Source: Cylicocyclus nassatus
Taxonomy: Eukaryota; Nematoda; Chromadorea; Rhabditida; Strongylidae
Length of the DNA: 64,000 nt
Assembly: GCA_958299035.1 (NCBI GenBank)
Contig: CATQJL010000001.1
Span: forward strand, 35,688,780-35,752,779
Direction of reading: 5' to 3'
This document shows positions 12,601 to 24,986 of the stretch, piece after piece. The notes beneath the pieces were generated by a model. That model had not been told where the DNA came from. It saw nothing but the letters and a program-made list of their open reading frames with translations, and ran no database searches. Each line of letters starts with the position of its first letter. Within the stretch, counting starts at the first letter, position 1. The position numbers were made by a program, and so were the translations under genes.

Positions 12601-15600
12601 AAAGGAATCACAAAATTGACTCCAGTGCTATCACTTGTAGCAATGCGCTTTTTTCTTTCTCTTTAGAAAATCCTTAGCACAAGACTTATTTTCTTTCTTT
12701 TGCGAACTTATAGTGCAACAAAAGTTGCAGTACATCGAGAAGATCTTTCACTCGTCTGCTACTTCTGAAACTGAATCTATTTTTATCTTATTGTATGAGT
12801 AAAGATGATTTTACCCTGAGGTGATCGACGCATGCAGCGTCGCGGCATGTGCCCGTCTGTGCTGAGCATGAGAGGACACACGTGTAGACCTGGGCGACGC
12901 CAGATGCATATACTTTGAAGAGCAAGGTCTGCTCAAATACTATAATTGTAATTAGATGTGCAAATGTGAGACAACTTAAGTGGATTCTGCTGGCAACTAC
13001 AGTCGTAGTCCGATGCCCAACATTAGCCATGGAATGAAATTGGAAAAATCTTATACTTTGCATCTAGGTGGCTCCCACTTAGGGTTATTCTGCCATTAGT
13101 TGGGTCCTTTGTATGGAGTCTGTTGCAATGGAATTCCGCTCGATCACTCCGCTAATGGGAAGTCTGACTTGGGTCATTGGGTAAGGCGTCAAATGGTGAC
13201 AAGTGATTCGACAGGGTGTTCATTATCTTCCGTTGACAGGTATATGGCTGCAGGAGTCATGCATTTATACATCTCAAACTGGCGTTGGCTCTACTTCGCT
13301 GTTTCGGTGCCTGGATTACTAACAATCCCTTATTACTGGCAAGTACACTTCATTATGAAAATCACTATCGAAAGAGTTGGATGCGAAACCTACATTACCC
13401 CTTCTTTGCTTAATGTAATATTTGAAAACAAATTGAGAGCCACCTTTGACAGAAGCTTTGAGTTTTCATTATTACTCGAATTTGATTAATACGTGTCTGC
13501 TTTTGATGAAAAAACTCGTCGGATAACAAAGTACTCGGCTGGTATCGTACAAGAAACTCTATGCTGCTTTTCATGCAACATTCTCCTCTTCTTGGGTAGT
13601 TTTCCGTTACGCGACACCTCTGCAGGGAAAGAATTTGTTCTTTTGCTTTGCCAGATATGGTCCAAACTTCATCCAAAAGAAAGTTAATCACGTGTCAATG
13701 GCATGTTGACACGTTTGCTCAAACATCTCCCGGGATATGCCCACGAGCAAGTTGTTCCCATATAACAATTTTCAAACTTTGTGTTGATATAGATGCTGAA
13801 GTGCGCATCAAGACAGAGCACATTCAGGCAAAACAAGTTATTCAGGGCAATATTTTGATATGTTCTTCTAAAAATGTTTGAGAAATCCGAACAAGAAATG
13901 ATCTTCGAGGCACCAGGAGTGTAGTAAAGGTGTTTGCGCAGGTGTAGCGTGTATCAGTGCAAGCCAACTTCAAGCATTGACTGCGTCTGGAGAGACTTGA
14001 AAACAATCATTTAGAATCGATATTGCATAGGGGCTAGATTTGTATGCAGTATAAGTCCTCAGGATTTTGCGAAGAGCTGCGAAGTAGACCTGAAGCAGGT
14101 TCAAGGATTTGCAAAGGTTGGGTGCTGATTCCACGTTCGTACCCCCGTGGCAGATAAATCCTGGCAAAATCAGCATCTATTTCCGTGCAAACATGCAGTA
14201 CATAGTTCTTAATTTGTTTGAGAAAAGAGGTCAGTATAACGAAAAAGTACCTCTTCGTCCCATTACGAACAAAATTGGGCTGATGTAACTTTGCTGGGAG
14301 GCGTGTTTTATTATCCATTTTATGCTTGGAAGAGAGAACGGCAGGATGATTCGGATGAAGAAAAGTCCAGCAATCTGGGTTTCTTATTTGAATACTTTGG
14401 AGTCCTAAATAAGACATTGTCCAAAGACTGCAACCCACTGCGTCCTCGAATACGGTAAGTATAGAGTCAAGTTTACAAGAGAGTGGATCCCATGAGTTGC
14501 CTGCTGAAAATGGCTACGTCAAGGCCTCATGCTGTATCCCATATACTAGGCTGCTGCGTAAGTCCTGTCCGATCTTTTTGCTTTGTGTTTGAAGCAGCCG
14601 TATAACAGATTCTCACTGGCAATGATTATTTATATCATCAAAAAGCACATTTCTTGCTCTTTCTAACACATATTATATTTTTCCAAATTCCCCATTCTGA
14701 CGAAATTGCAGGTTGATGATTTCCAAATAATAGCATTTTTTCAAGCAATCACGCTGTGAATATAGAGGCACGACACGCGTTCTTAGCTCAAAAAAATGTC
14801 CTTGCGAGAGAATCTCCACAATATAACCCAGGTTTAGTCCTTGTATTGGTCACGGAATAAGATTGAAATCATCTAGTATATGCACAAACTCATTTTCATG
14901 TCTAAAAACGTCTTGCTAGTAAAATTCGCTGGTAAAGAATAATTATTTGTACAAAAGTTCTACGAGCAATAACCTCCCGTGAATAGAGGCAATCGATGAG
15001 TCTAATGTGGGAGGTGCTAGAGTAAAGCAAGAGCTAGCAGAGCCCCGCCACCAATTAGTTTTCACCTCTCGCCGCAAGTGCGAAATCTTCAAAATTTGAT
15101 AGTTGGCATACATATATGTAATGAAACGAAATTGAAAACGGCTTCGTTTTTTATTTGGTCAAAAAAATCTCTTGGGACCGAAGATCTCATGCGCACTTTT
15201 ATGCTGTAGAATAATCTTCGAAATCTGTCTACCCATGGCTACTCAATGTGCATGTGAGCTCCTTATAGGGAAGCATTGCCATGTCAAAAGAGACAGGTTT
15301 AAAGAGGAACGCTGTGAAGTTTTTTAGTTCTTGCTTCTTCCCTCTCAGGATCTTTTGCAAAAACTAGTATTTCTCTGATAGCTAAAGAAGTACTCAACAC
15401 ACAGAGGTAAGACTATGGAAAATTGATTTGAAAGAACTTATGATATTTTGAAGTCAAAAATTCAAATCGGACGGAACTTATGCAGCAGCCTGATAGGACG
15501 TCTAGGCGCCCAGATTTGCCAGGACAATTTCCTTGAGTGTCTTCTTACATAGTGTTACACACAGTGATAGAGAATACTTGCTTAATTTTTATTCTCAACC

Positions 15601-18600
15601 ATGGGCATACTGAAGATATATATATAAATGCATAATTAGACATCAGCCTCCACATGATAAGCGTCGCAAAATATTATCCGGACCATAAATAACAAGATTT
15701 TAAAGTAAAGCATCCATTGTGGTCGCTATCTCAACAAACATTTGATTTAGGGTTACACCGGAATCCCTTCATTGGCTCATTACCAACAAGAAAAAGAAGG
15801 GAGTCTTGAAGTAAGAACTTTGATATGGATTTTTGACATTGAAGATGCTCTGCATAGCATTCAAGATGCTCACTTTACACTTATTATTCCGGCGACCGCT
15901 TTGCGCGATTGCACTTTCGAAGTCTGATGGATCTCAAGGTGACGTAAGGTTATTTCACAAGAAAACAATGCTGAACGATCAACAAGAAACACGGGACGAT
16001 TGCACGAAGTAAAAGAAAACTTAGCGTTCAAATTCCTTTCGGTATCTCTCTTCCCCAGCGAGGCCCAGCGCAGATCATATAGAGGCAGGTGATAGACTTC
16101 ATTTTCGGTGCGAAAAAGTAATGATAGTATCGTTTTTATGGCCAAAAATTGACGTTCTTTAGTCGAAGCTTCAATTTTGTGGGTTTTTACGTTTGGGGCT
16201 GAGAGTCAAAGGAGATTCCGCACAATTTCGCGAAAGTCAAGGGGGACTTCGTTTTCAAGAAGCCTAGAAACAACTCATGCTGGGCCCCGTTCCCCGGCGA
16301 GGTTCCCACGATATATCACCGCTTGCATGCTCAGCTCGCTGCCTTTCTCTCCTTTTAACACTTTAACTTCAGCAAATCCAAAGTGCTTGCTCAACCTTGT
16401 CGCGTTAGGCTGCGTTCAGACTGAATTCGAAATCCGGGAACAGCTTCAACACAGCGCTCATTTCAAGCGCTGTATTGGGACTGTTCCCGGATTTCGAAAT
16501 CAGTCTGAACGCAGCCTTAAGGACGTGTCAAGCTTGCGTACGCGGGAGTGCACGCGCTGACAAACGCTCACATCAGGAACCCTTTTCGAATAACCCTTTC
16601 GCGCGTCCCTGAATATGCACGCCAATTTACTAGGAGCTATGCATCAAGGGATGCGCCATACGATTCGCTTAATGCAATTGATCCACTTAATCCGCTTCAC
16701 CATTGGTCGAATCAGTGAACTGACCAATAGTGAAGCGGATTAAGTGGATTAAGCGGATCGGATGGCGAGTGCCTAAGCAGTAATGGAAGGTCAAGCGTGG
16801 GCAGTGGCATGCTATACCTAGGGGTCCTATCAAGGGGTCAGGGATGGGGAAGTCGTTATCGACGGATACTGATGTTAGCGATAACATGATATTTTAACAA
16901 TGTCAGGTAGGCCCATTATGCAAAATGGCACATACGTCTTGGCCTACCAACGCATACGTACAGTAAGCATGATAAAAGACGAGCAGCGTGAGGCCGAGCG
17001 AGCGATGTGTATGTGCCGCGGCGGTACCTACTGGAAGCTGGCCGGGGCGAACACTATACCTTCCGCAATGTTACGTGTTCTACACGACAATTAGGCCACT
17101 AAGTATCATTACCACTGTCATTACCACTTATCACTATTTCTTTCTTAGTACGTCATTATGGCTATCTTGTACAAATGACCCTGGAGCTTACGCTTTCAGC
17201 TTTTCAATACCAAGTAAATTGGGAAGTGAAAACTACCAATCTCAGCTCGAGAATAGCCTAAGCATGAAGAAAACGTTTGCAAGTGCACGTTCACAAACAG
17301 TACAGAGTCAGCTAAGAAAAAAACATTTTAATTTTCACTGGAGGAAAAGAAAGGCGCACTGAAGGCATGCGCCGCGGGAGCGCCGCGGGGGTACTTATGG
17401 GAATCTGGCCGGTTTACGCTATATTTATCTTAGGCCAATACTGTAGATAGCCAGCCCAGTTGTAAATATAATATAGGCTAATCATGTTTATCTGAAAAGG
17501 CAAAACTTTGTTAGCTATAAATAATAGCGATCAAGAGGGATGTCCATAAAAAGTCACGCAGTATAATGTTTTCTCATGGGAGTTCCACAGTCGTAGCAAT
17601 GCATTTTCTGTTGGAAGAAAAGCAGCGCGAAAAATCAATCATAAATAAGTGTAATAATTCTTTGACTCTATGATGCACTTGAGTTTAGAAATTTTATATG
17701 TTCCTTTGAATGAGCGTCAAAACACTCTCACATAAAGATTCTGTAGGCACGTGTGTGCACGCAAATGTGGGAGTTTCTCTCAAAACGGCTCGGTCGTAGA
17801 TGTGTTAAACGAGTAAAAGACGGCGAACTAGGTGTGTAATCGATGGTGCTCATACTTTCACTAAAAAACAAAGGATATTCGCGGATAGTAAAACGTTCGA
17901 TTCACTGAAACACTCGAGCGACCGTTTCCATTATGCAAAAACCTAACCGAGGTGCGGTGCAAATTGAAAAGACATTCTAATAAGATTACCCACTTTGGGG
18001 CTCAATGCGCGCGCATGATCAGGGCATAGATAGTACGTGACAATATGACTCTTCAAGCCTGAAAAAACTGAGACCGACTAATTAAAAGATAGGAACAAAT
18101 AGCGAAAATTTATACGCATTACAGCTCAATGAACTAACAAAGCAATGGAGCAAAAATAGCTCAATCTTTGACTAGAGGTTAGTGCTTACTCTGTAACAAA
18201 CACGTGCTCCCTCTTCCGTAGCAGCTACGCATCCACAGCGGTTCCCGAATCAATGCGGCAAATTCGAACACTCAAGGCGTACGCCCGCAAACGCGGCGCT
18301 CTAGCGCAAAAGTGCAAATGCACAAAGTGATTGCCAAAACGAGTATGATTGCATAAGGGAAAATGAAGTGTTTGTGTAAGTCTGTTTCAGATACATTCGT
18401 ACATCATCTCGCTTCAATCGCGTACAAATTTCATTACATCAGTGCAAATCAACAGGTGATCTTGCAGCAAATGAACAGAAGAATCGAACATTTTTGGACA
18501 TTTTTGAAAGCCCCGCGCTTGTTTTTCACCTTATCCTCAACTCATATGTCCTGTGAGTCACGATCTCTTTTATGTAATATGTGTTCGTCGAAACGACCTG

Positions 18601-21571
18601 ATTTAGAATTGTTATGAACGGGGTTTACTGGGCGCTTTCACTCTTTTCCACGGAACTTAGCGAGGATAAAATGACAGGGTTCTTTCTCTCCGGTATAGTA
18701 GAGGTTCCTGCAACAATAGTCGCTATAGCACTTCTGGTAATCTTATTGGCATCTATGTGTATAACATCTAATTCAAGTGATGCAGATTTACTTCGATAGA
18801 AAAACAGTGTCAGTGTTGTCGCTTACATTGCAAGCAGGTTGTATGGCTTGCGCACTGTATCTGCCAGGTAAGTCGACTTTCTTACTTTCGCACTTACACT
18901 CCTATGATACCATATCCATTCCTTGCCCTCATGTCGGTCTCCAATAAATGCCAATATGCCTCACTGCTAGTTAATTCCGCAATTGTCAAGCAATCGCCCA
19001 AGCGGCAGCTCAAATCAGGGCTCGGCACAGCTGGCACTGGGTCAAGCTGGAATCGTTTCTGGGGATTAGATGCCGATGTTTGATAGAATGTTCGTTTGTT
19101 GTTTGTTTAATGTTTGTTTGTTTGCCGATGATTCTACACCGTGTTAGCACCGCTATGACGGTGCTAACACAGTGTAGAAATATAATTTTGTTCCACTAAC
19201 AATAGTCTTGTTTACAGTCTTTTCTAACCCGAAGTAGGGGAAACATTTCAAGTGGAGCAGCGCGTTCGCACCGCCACAGTCTCAGCGAGACGACTACAAT
19301 GAAGAGACGCAGACTCAAAGTGCAGCGAGTCGCTGCGAAGCGGACTCCCGCCAGTCCAGTTTCCGCCTAGACTAGGTTGAAACTTACTGTACGAACAAAA
19401 CGCAACCATATGACACCAAATTTGCATGTACATGCGCGTTGGGGGACCCAAACTATAGCCCAAGAATTTTTGAAGACTTAGATGACTGGAAGCTGTGCTG
19501 ACCTTTCATCTGAATTAGCTGTGTCGCGTCTCGCGATGCAAGGCGCTCCTCGAAGTACGGAGGCCGGGGGCATCGGTTACCGCGCTATCTGGCGACGATC
19601 ACGGTAGCCGAGACGCGTGTTGCTGCGATCGTTTCCGGACCTCTCCTTTATTGGCTCGTTGCCAGCCAGGCGGCTATATAAAGCGGCGGCGCCTCATTTG
19701 GGTGCCTTGTTCGCCTTCGTCTTATTGATTGATTTTGAATATCTTGTTCGAATTACGTTTCAGCCGCCTTGCTCCTGTCCTTTTTCGTAAGAGCAGTTGA
19801 GCCGGATGTCTTTTGGATTGGAGAACGAATTCCTTTTGTTAGCGCAATTCGGCGCGCCGTAGTACTAACTGAAATTTCATGTCAAGTCAGAAATCATCTA
19901 CATGAGCTGGAGGGGACGTGCCGTCTTCTACATCTTGGCGTTGCGCGGTGGATTTGTTGCGCGAAACCTCGAGAGCCTCATGTATTTTTGAGATTTTCTG
20001 TAGACGCGCATCAGTAGCATGGAACGGGCCCTCGTCCCGTGTTTTAGTAGTAGTAGTATTTGTTTTTGTTTTAGTGTAGCATTCCTTTTTTATCTATTTT
20101 AACTGTAGTTTAGTGTCATAACGATAAACCACTTAATTAGCCTTACGTCCAGTTCTCTCGCGCGTTAGTGCGCAGTAGGCTAGGTACGTCGTTTGTTATC
20201 GGGCGAGCATCAGGCCTCGGGCAACATCTAGGTGCCATGAGCCCACCGAGTCGCCACAAGCTGGCACTGTGCCAGCTGGGTGGATTGCGCGAAGATGTTT
20301 CGTTTGGACTTTGGTTACGAGCTTCGGGCCACAAATGAATTATGTAAGTTGCCGCTCGGGCAACGGCTTCCTTGAAGATTCTCAGCCAGTATCTGTAGAT
20401 AACATGAATCCACGCACTAGAATTTGCCTGGTTGCCTCTACATTTTTGCACAGCCTTACAGTACATCAATTTAGCTTTGCAGATACTTGGCTACGATTCA
20501 ACCTACACAAATAGTTCAAAGTAATCGTTTTTTACAAGTCATTCTTGGAGAGAAGAATTGTCGATGTTTGAACCTGACCGTAGATGCCAACATTCCTTGA
20601 CTTTTGATTTCATCATTTCAAATTTCGTAAGACAAATTCAAGGGCGCTGTCCAGACAAATTTGGACAACTAGGTTTTTTGAGTAGATACTGACTGAGAGC
20701 TCTCAGCCAAGCTACCCAAGTGACAGTTCATATGACTTAGAGTCACTAGTCCAAACTCTGATTTTCAGCTTAGGCTGTACCTTGCAGCGCAACTGGGCCT
20801 TTGGTGATCCGTCGGGCTGAACTCGAATTTATAGTTCCTTAACGGAAATGAATTGTGGGAGCTGTCATATTAGCAGTGTCGCATCTAGAAAACACAAGTA
20901 TCCAAATTTGCTTGAACATTATCAAACTGATTAACATGCAAAATTTCGTACCACGTCCCACAATTCTACTGAATATTTCTGAAGCGGTCACAACTATAAA
21001 CTATCACCTAAGAACGTTCAGTACGTCCGCAAATCGCCATGATTTTCCCGCTTCTGGCGAAGGTATGCAACACGATAGTATGGTGTTCCCAGCCGCTGCT
21101 GTACATGGAGGCAACGCCAACCTCTGTACGAAATGTCTTCTGTGGAATTGTAGGTTTTCTTGGTGATCTCGGTTCGGTAGCTGCACCTTACCTCAAAAGA
21201 CTGGTAGGTCTTCAAATATACCTTATCTCAATAAAGTTATATGAAACTCTCTTCAGGAAACTTTTCACAAATCCGCACCTGCATTGGTAATAGTAATAAT
21301 GTCACTGCTATCGGCGGCGTCCGTAATCATCATGCCGGAGACAAAGAATAAAAAATTGCCGGAAGATCTGGACGACTTTGACTCGGGTCCACTACTGCGT
21401 TGGATGAAGAAAAAGCATGATTATAAAGTAAATGAGGTAGGAGATTACTTCCAAGAACTACTTGCACTAAGAAATCGCTACTGTAGGAGATTGTACCACC
21501 GAAGTAGACGACAACAGATGGAAAGGCGGCCGAGTTTGAAGTCTGATCTAAGTCTGTTTCCTCCATTGTGA
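9627..21571 (+). CDS. SLC22-type organic-ion transporter (MFS), multi-exon
   Basis: Exons I can support: 9627-9740, 9823-9922, 9977-10056, 10111-10214, 10255-10436, 13083-13180, 13240-13338, 15751-15810, 18468-18552, 18607-18736, 18786-18867, 21022-21203 and 21257-21571. The protein starts with the family's DKVLSAFGKYGRYQ, then has a cysteine-bearing extracellular loop and the MFS signature LSDVYGRRMTF after TM2. TM4-5 reads SAISWVLCMESVAMEF, followed by PESLHWLITNKKKKG in the central loop, NGVYWALSL at TM7, LYMEATPTSVRN (the E..PT..RN motif) and the tail MPETKNKKLPEDLDDF. Such proteins move organic cations, anions or carnitine across the plasma membrane. Splice phases agree at most junctions. 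Two oddities remain: exons 1 and 2 differ by one base in phase, and 13338 uses a GC donor. One short loop exon between 15810 and 18468 was not located. The start was chosen because ATG follows TTCCAG, a possible trans-splice site. Confidence 0.88.
10674..11100 (+). mobile_element. tRNA-like SINE in transporter intron
   Basis: GAGTGGCGTAGTGGTGAGGCG at about 10682 matches an RNA polymerase III A box (TGGCNNAGTGG). GTCCGATCCCTG about 40 bases later resembles a degenerate B box. The sequence does not fold into a complete tRNA acceptor stem. It continues into an unrelated body with a short inverted repeat (GCGTCTTCGACTACGAAG), which is the usual layout of a tRNA-derived SINE. The right boundary is approximate. 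It lies in the large intron between 10437 and 13082, where I recognise nothing else. Confidence 0.55.
16408..16516. mobile_element. PIF/Harbinger-like MITE, 109 bp, TTA TSD
   Basis: Nearly perfect palindrome with arms starting GGCTGCGTTCAGACTG and ending in the complement. The arms also share CGAAATCCGGGAACAG. TTA flanks both sides (16405-16407 and 16517-16519). A 3-bp TWA target duplication is characteristic of PIF/Harbinger. It lies in an intron of the transporter. Confidence 0.75.
16681..16749. repeat. 28-bp-stem hairpin
   Basis: ATCCACTTAATCCGCTTCAC at the left pairs with its complement at the right around a 13-base loop. A decayed relative lies at about 34106-34190 (GATCCGCTTCACCCACTT). 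It is intronic. Confidence 0.7.
16786..16984. repeat. Dispersed repeat, copy 2
   Basis: Second copy of the repeat at 2990-3205, same orientation, with the shared blocks GATACTGATGTTAG and TACGTACAGTAAGC. Both copies are followed by AATAAAAG/GATAAAAG. It lies in a transporter intron. Confidence 0.7.
19016..19500. mobile_element. Truncated hAT-like element related to 47575-48288
   Basis: Starts CAGGGCTCGGCACAGCTGGC, identical to the left end of the complete hAT copy at 47575. It later shares ATGACACCAAATTTG, GCATGCGCGTTGG (here CATGCGCGTTGG) and AACTATAGCCCAAGAATTT. The matching right terminus is missing, so this copy is broken. It lies in a transporter intron. Confidence 0.65.
19132..19178. 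repeat. Near-perfect 47-nt hairpin
   Basis: TTCTACACCGTGTTAGCACC pairs with GGTGCTAACACAGTGTAGAA around a short loop, preceded by a GTTTGTTT tract (19096-19124). It is nested inside the hAT-like fragment. Confidence 0.7.
19505..20150 (+). promoter_or_regulatory. GC-rich island with TATA box, possible solo LTR or promoter
   Basis: Within an AT-rich intron, this block is strongly GC-rich and carries CTATATAAAGCGGCGGCG at about 19673, a good TATA box. It is followed by an unassigned open frame (19769-20017) and a T-rich tail with a TAG-trinucleotide run near 20046. A solo LTR or a promoter carried by a transposon would both fit. I did not identify exact LTR ends or a target duplication. Confidence 0.35.
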
Positions 21572-22274
21572 CATGCACTTCATCAAACTCTTAATATGAA
21601 GAATATTCAAAAAATGTTCAGAACTTTTGATCTGATAATTTTCGCGGTTTAAAAAAAAGTATTGTAGGTCTGGTCAACTTGCAGTATGCTGCAATTCACT
21701 GATCGTTATTTATTACTGTAAAATTACGATGAGACTCTCCAGTATACAGCGATTGAAAAATCTTTCATAAATCTGGGAATTTGTGTACCCAGATTTTTAC
21801 CTAATTTACTACTCAACTTTCTATGAGTTCATGAATTTTCTCAAATGGCGTTATCACATCAAAGACACTATGTGAAACCGTTGTACGGCACACTTGGCAT
21901 AACTCATAAACCAAGCGTCATGGTAAAGTGCAGAATCCATATAATACTGGCGTCAACACCTTGGCAAGCCTAGTGAACACTTTCTGCTATAATTCGTTCA
22001 ATTTCCTATCAGGGCCAAGATAGGGCTTTTAATGGCTCAAGGGCCTCTTCGAGGCTCGTGTCGTAATCCTACAGTAATAACAGCGACCAAGTACTTCAAA
22101 TTACGAATTCGTATCGAAGCCAGCCCTATAATACAATGCCTGCAAATGCAAAATCTCCTTTGCAGGGGAGTTTTGAAGATTAAACGCTTTTCTACTAAAC
22201 CTGCATATATTATCGTGTCGCGCGGAGTTTTCTGAACCCATCCGCAAATGCCATATAGCAAAGATGATCAAATA
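21572..22274. other. Intergenic, nothing recognised
   Basis: Downstream flank of the transporter. No clear exon or repeat was seen. Confidence 0.45.
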
Positions 22275-22983
22275 TTAGGTCGTACCGAAAGTTCTGCCGT
22301 TTCATTTTTGAAAAATCATAACTTTGCGCTGTCACAACGGATTTACTCCCTTACATTTTTATTAGAAAGAGTAAATCCTTCGCTTTCAAATGCTGTTTTG
22401 CGTAGCTTCTGTTTCATATTGGGTGCGGAGATAAAAATGGAAAACTAAGACCACGTAAACTTTGACCATTTTCAGTTAGGTCACCAAAAATCTGGAATGC
22501 TGCAGAAAAATCTGAAATCGTCATTACATATGTTTTTTGACTACCCTTTGCATCTGTGAAAAAATTGTGCTGTTTGGATGTCTCTGTGAGAAGTTATGAA
22601 TATCGAGTTTTCTATGGAAAAGGCCAAAATTAATTAATTTGTCAATTTTCGCGAAAATCATAACTTCTCACAGAGACATCCAAACAACACAATTTTTTCA
22701 CAGATGCAAAGGGTAGGTCATAAAACATATGTACTGACGATTTCAGATTTTTCTGCGGCATTCCAGATTTTTGGTGAGCTAACTTAAAATGGTCAAAGCT
22801 TATATGGTCTTAGTTTTCCATTTTTATCTCCGCACCCAGTGTGAATCGCGAGCTCCGCAAAACAGCATTCGAAAGCGAAAGATTTGCTTTTTCTAATAAA
22901 AATATAAGGTGGTAAATCCATTGTGACAGCGCAAAGTTATGATTTTTCAAAATTGAAACGACAGAACTTTCGGTACGACCTAA
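22275..22983. mobile_element. Foldback mariner-type MITE, 709 bp
   Basis: Almost the whole element is one inverted repeat. It begins TTAGGTCGTACCGAAAGTTC and ends with the complement, flanked by TA at 22273-22274 and 22984-22985. The arms include GGTGCGGAGATAAAAATGGA and CACAGAGACATCCAAAC on opposite strands, with a short centre near 22620-22645. The terminus resembles mariner-family ends (TTAGGT..). It has no open frame for a transposase. Confidence 0.9.
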
Positions 22984-22985
22984 TA

Positions 22986-23555
22986 TTATCCTATGAAGAC
23001 TTTTTTCCAGCGGCTATGCTCATGAAGTAATCTCTCAAGCGAACGCTAAGATAATCGCAGCAGCTTACATCCTTTGTTTGTACCTTGTTTGAAGCTTCCT
23101 AATTTTCCAGCTTTCTTCGCAGATTCTTGAAGGAGCTTCAATAGCCAAAGGGGGCAAAAATTTTATTATCCATACAGTTTTTTACCTTCCTGTAGCTTGC
23201 TTCTCACAAATTGCTGGGTAATTTACCAAAAACCCTGAGTTTTGAAAAACATAACACATAGTAAATAAGCCACAGCAAAATTCATAGAATTTCAGACCAA
23301 AGCTTGATTGCTACTATCACTAACTAACACTGAATTAGCAATATCGCAGTAAAATAAAGATTGCAAAATTTGGTGTATCAAGCGCGCACTCGTGCAATTA
23401 AGAGGTATGGCAACTTTGTGTAAATTAATCCCTTTCGCAAGAGGATAGCTATTAGGAGCAGGAGAAGAGTTGCGTCAAATGGTAGTTGACTGTTCACATT
23501 TCTTGTTTTACGATGTAGAATAAACTGGATTCAAGACCCCTCCATTTCAAAACTA
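22986..23555. other. Spacer, nothing recognised
   Basis: AT-rich sequence between two mariner-type elements, with no supported feature. Confidence 0.45.
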
Positions 23556-24431
23556 TTAGGTCGGTGCAAAAGTAATGTGCGTTTTTCTAGCCCTTGTTCA
23601 GGACAACCTTTTTCCATCAAACTCTCGTTTTTTGAAAAAGCTTAGCATTCAAGAAGCACTTTTCATGCTCTATCCGAAGTAATTGAAACGGGCTTCTAGC
23701 CTCGTTGGAAATTTATAAAGCTTCACACAAACGCACACAAAACCAGAATTTCATCTCATTTACCATTCTGGCCAGAATTCAAGCGCAAATGAAAGTTCAT
23801 TCGAAAATATAGCTGCGGTATGTAATAGAAATTATCTACATCATGCACACTTTTTTATCTCCTTAGGAATTACCTAGTCTAAGATTTTGATGCCTCAAGC
23901 TGGGTAGTCGTTTTGGTTACTCCGTAGCCCACAAATATCCTTTGAAGAGAGTAAACATCAAAGCTTCGCTCATTTCTTTAAGTATAAGGCTGGGGCTCCT
24001 TTTCACAGTTTTTGCAAAATCGTTTGGCTGTTTAGTACGCAAAAAAGAAAAAGTCTATTTTTCGGACTTTGAGGCTTACGAAAATGTGTTGAAAAAGCCG
24101 AAAATTTATATTTTATTTCTTTCATTTTCGCAAATTATCTCTGTTTGAGCTCTCTACATCTTTTTTAGTACTACTGGCTTGCGGCTACAAGATAGGCTAC
24201 CTGTAATCTCTACTAACAACTTCTGAAGCGAGTTATGACCAATTAGAAACGAGGTGCTTATCAGTTTAAATTTTTCTGCCCGTTTGCGATATGAGTATAA
24301 GTAAATGTGCGCTGTACTGCGAAAGGTTCGCTGCCTCCTCTTATCGCTATGAAAAATGTAGATTTCTGTAGAAGTTATAGCATGTCAAAGTGAAAACTCG
24401 CAAAACGCGCACTACTTTTGCATCTATCTAA
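23556..24431. mobile_element. Mariner-type MITE with TTAGGTCGGTGCAAAAG ends
   Basis: The left end TTAGGTCGGTGCAAAAGTAA is the well-known mariner-type terminus. The right end, read on the other strand, is TTAGATAGATGCAAAAGTAG followed by TGCGCGTTTT. A TA precedes the left end and a degenerate TG follows the right end. The interior contains no complete transposase frame, so it is a deletion derivative or decayed copy. Confidence 0.75.
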
Positions 24432-24986
24432 TGAATTTTGAAAATTCTACAAAACAAGCCAAGGATTACAAAAACATCACATCTTTGCAAAAGGTTTGCC
24501 CTATCTGCTGCCTGTCAAAGCACCAAAATAAAGACACACGAATTTTGGTTGCATTTGGTTTAGCTTTCATGCTTTTTCAAACGGTCAATTTTTCATTGCA
24601 GTTGAAATCGGGATCTCGTAGAATGTCGCAAAAGTCTGCATCTTATGGTATTTCATGGCCAACTTTTGCAATTTGAAAGCATTTTCATACCGAATTCCGG
24701 TAGGAGTCCAATTAAATGGTGTATAAAGCGAGCTCAAGCCCAAAAGGTCACAGTCACAATTTTGTTGCAGATTTTTTCATAGGCCCTCAGCGATTTTTCA
24801 ATATCAGTTTTCCAAACACTGACATTCCGCAAAAATTGTAAGTAGGCTACTCACTTAATTCCTCAAACTTTTCTATCTTGGGCTTTGACGCTTGGTGCTG
24901 TTATAAGCAAATTATGCAATACTAAAACAAATGGGATTTTTTGATTTCCCTTTCCCATCACTACACGGAAATTAGACAAAGACTAC

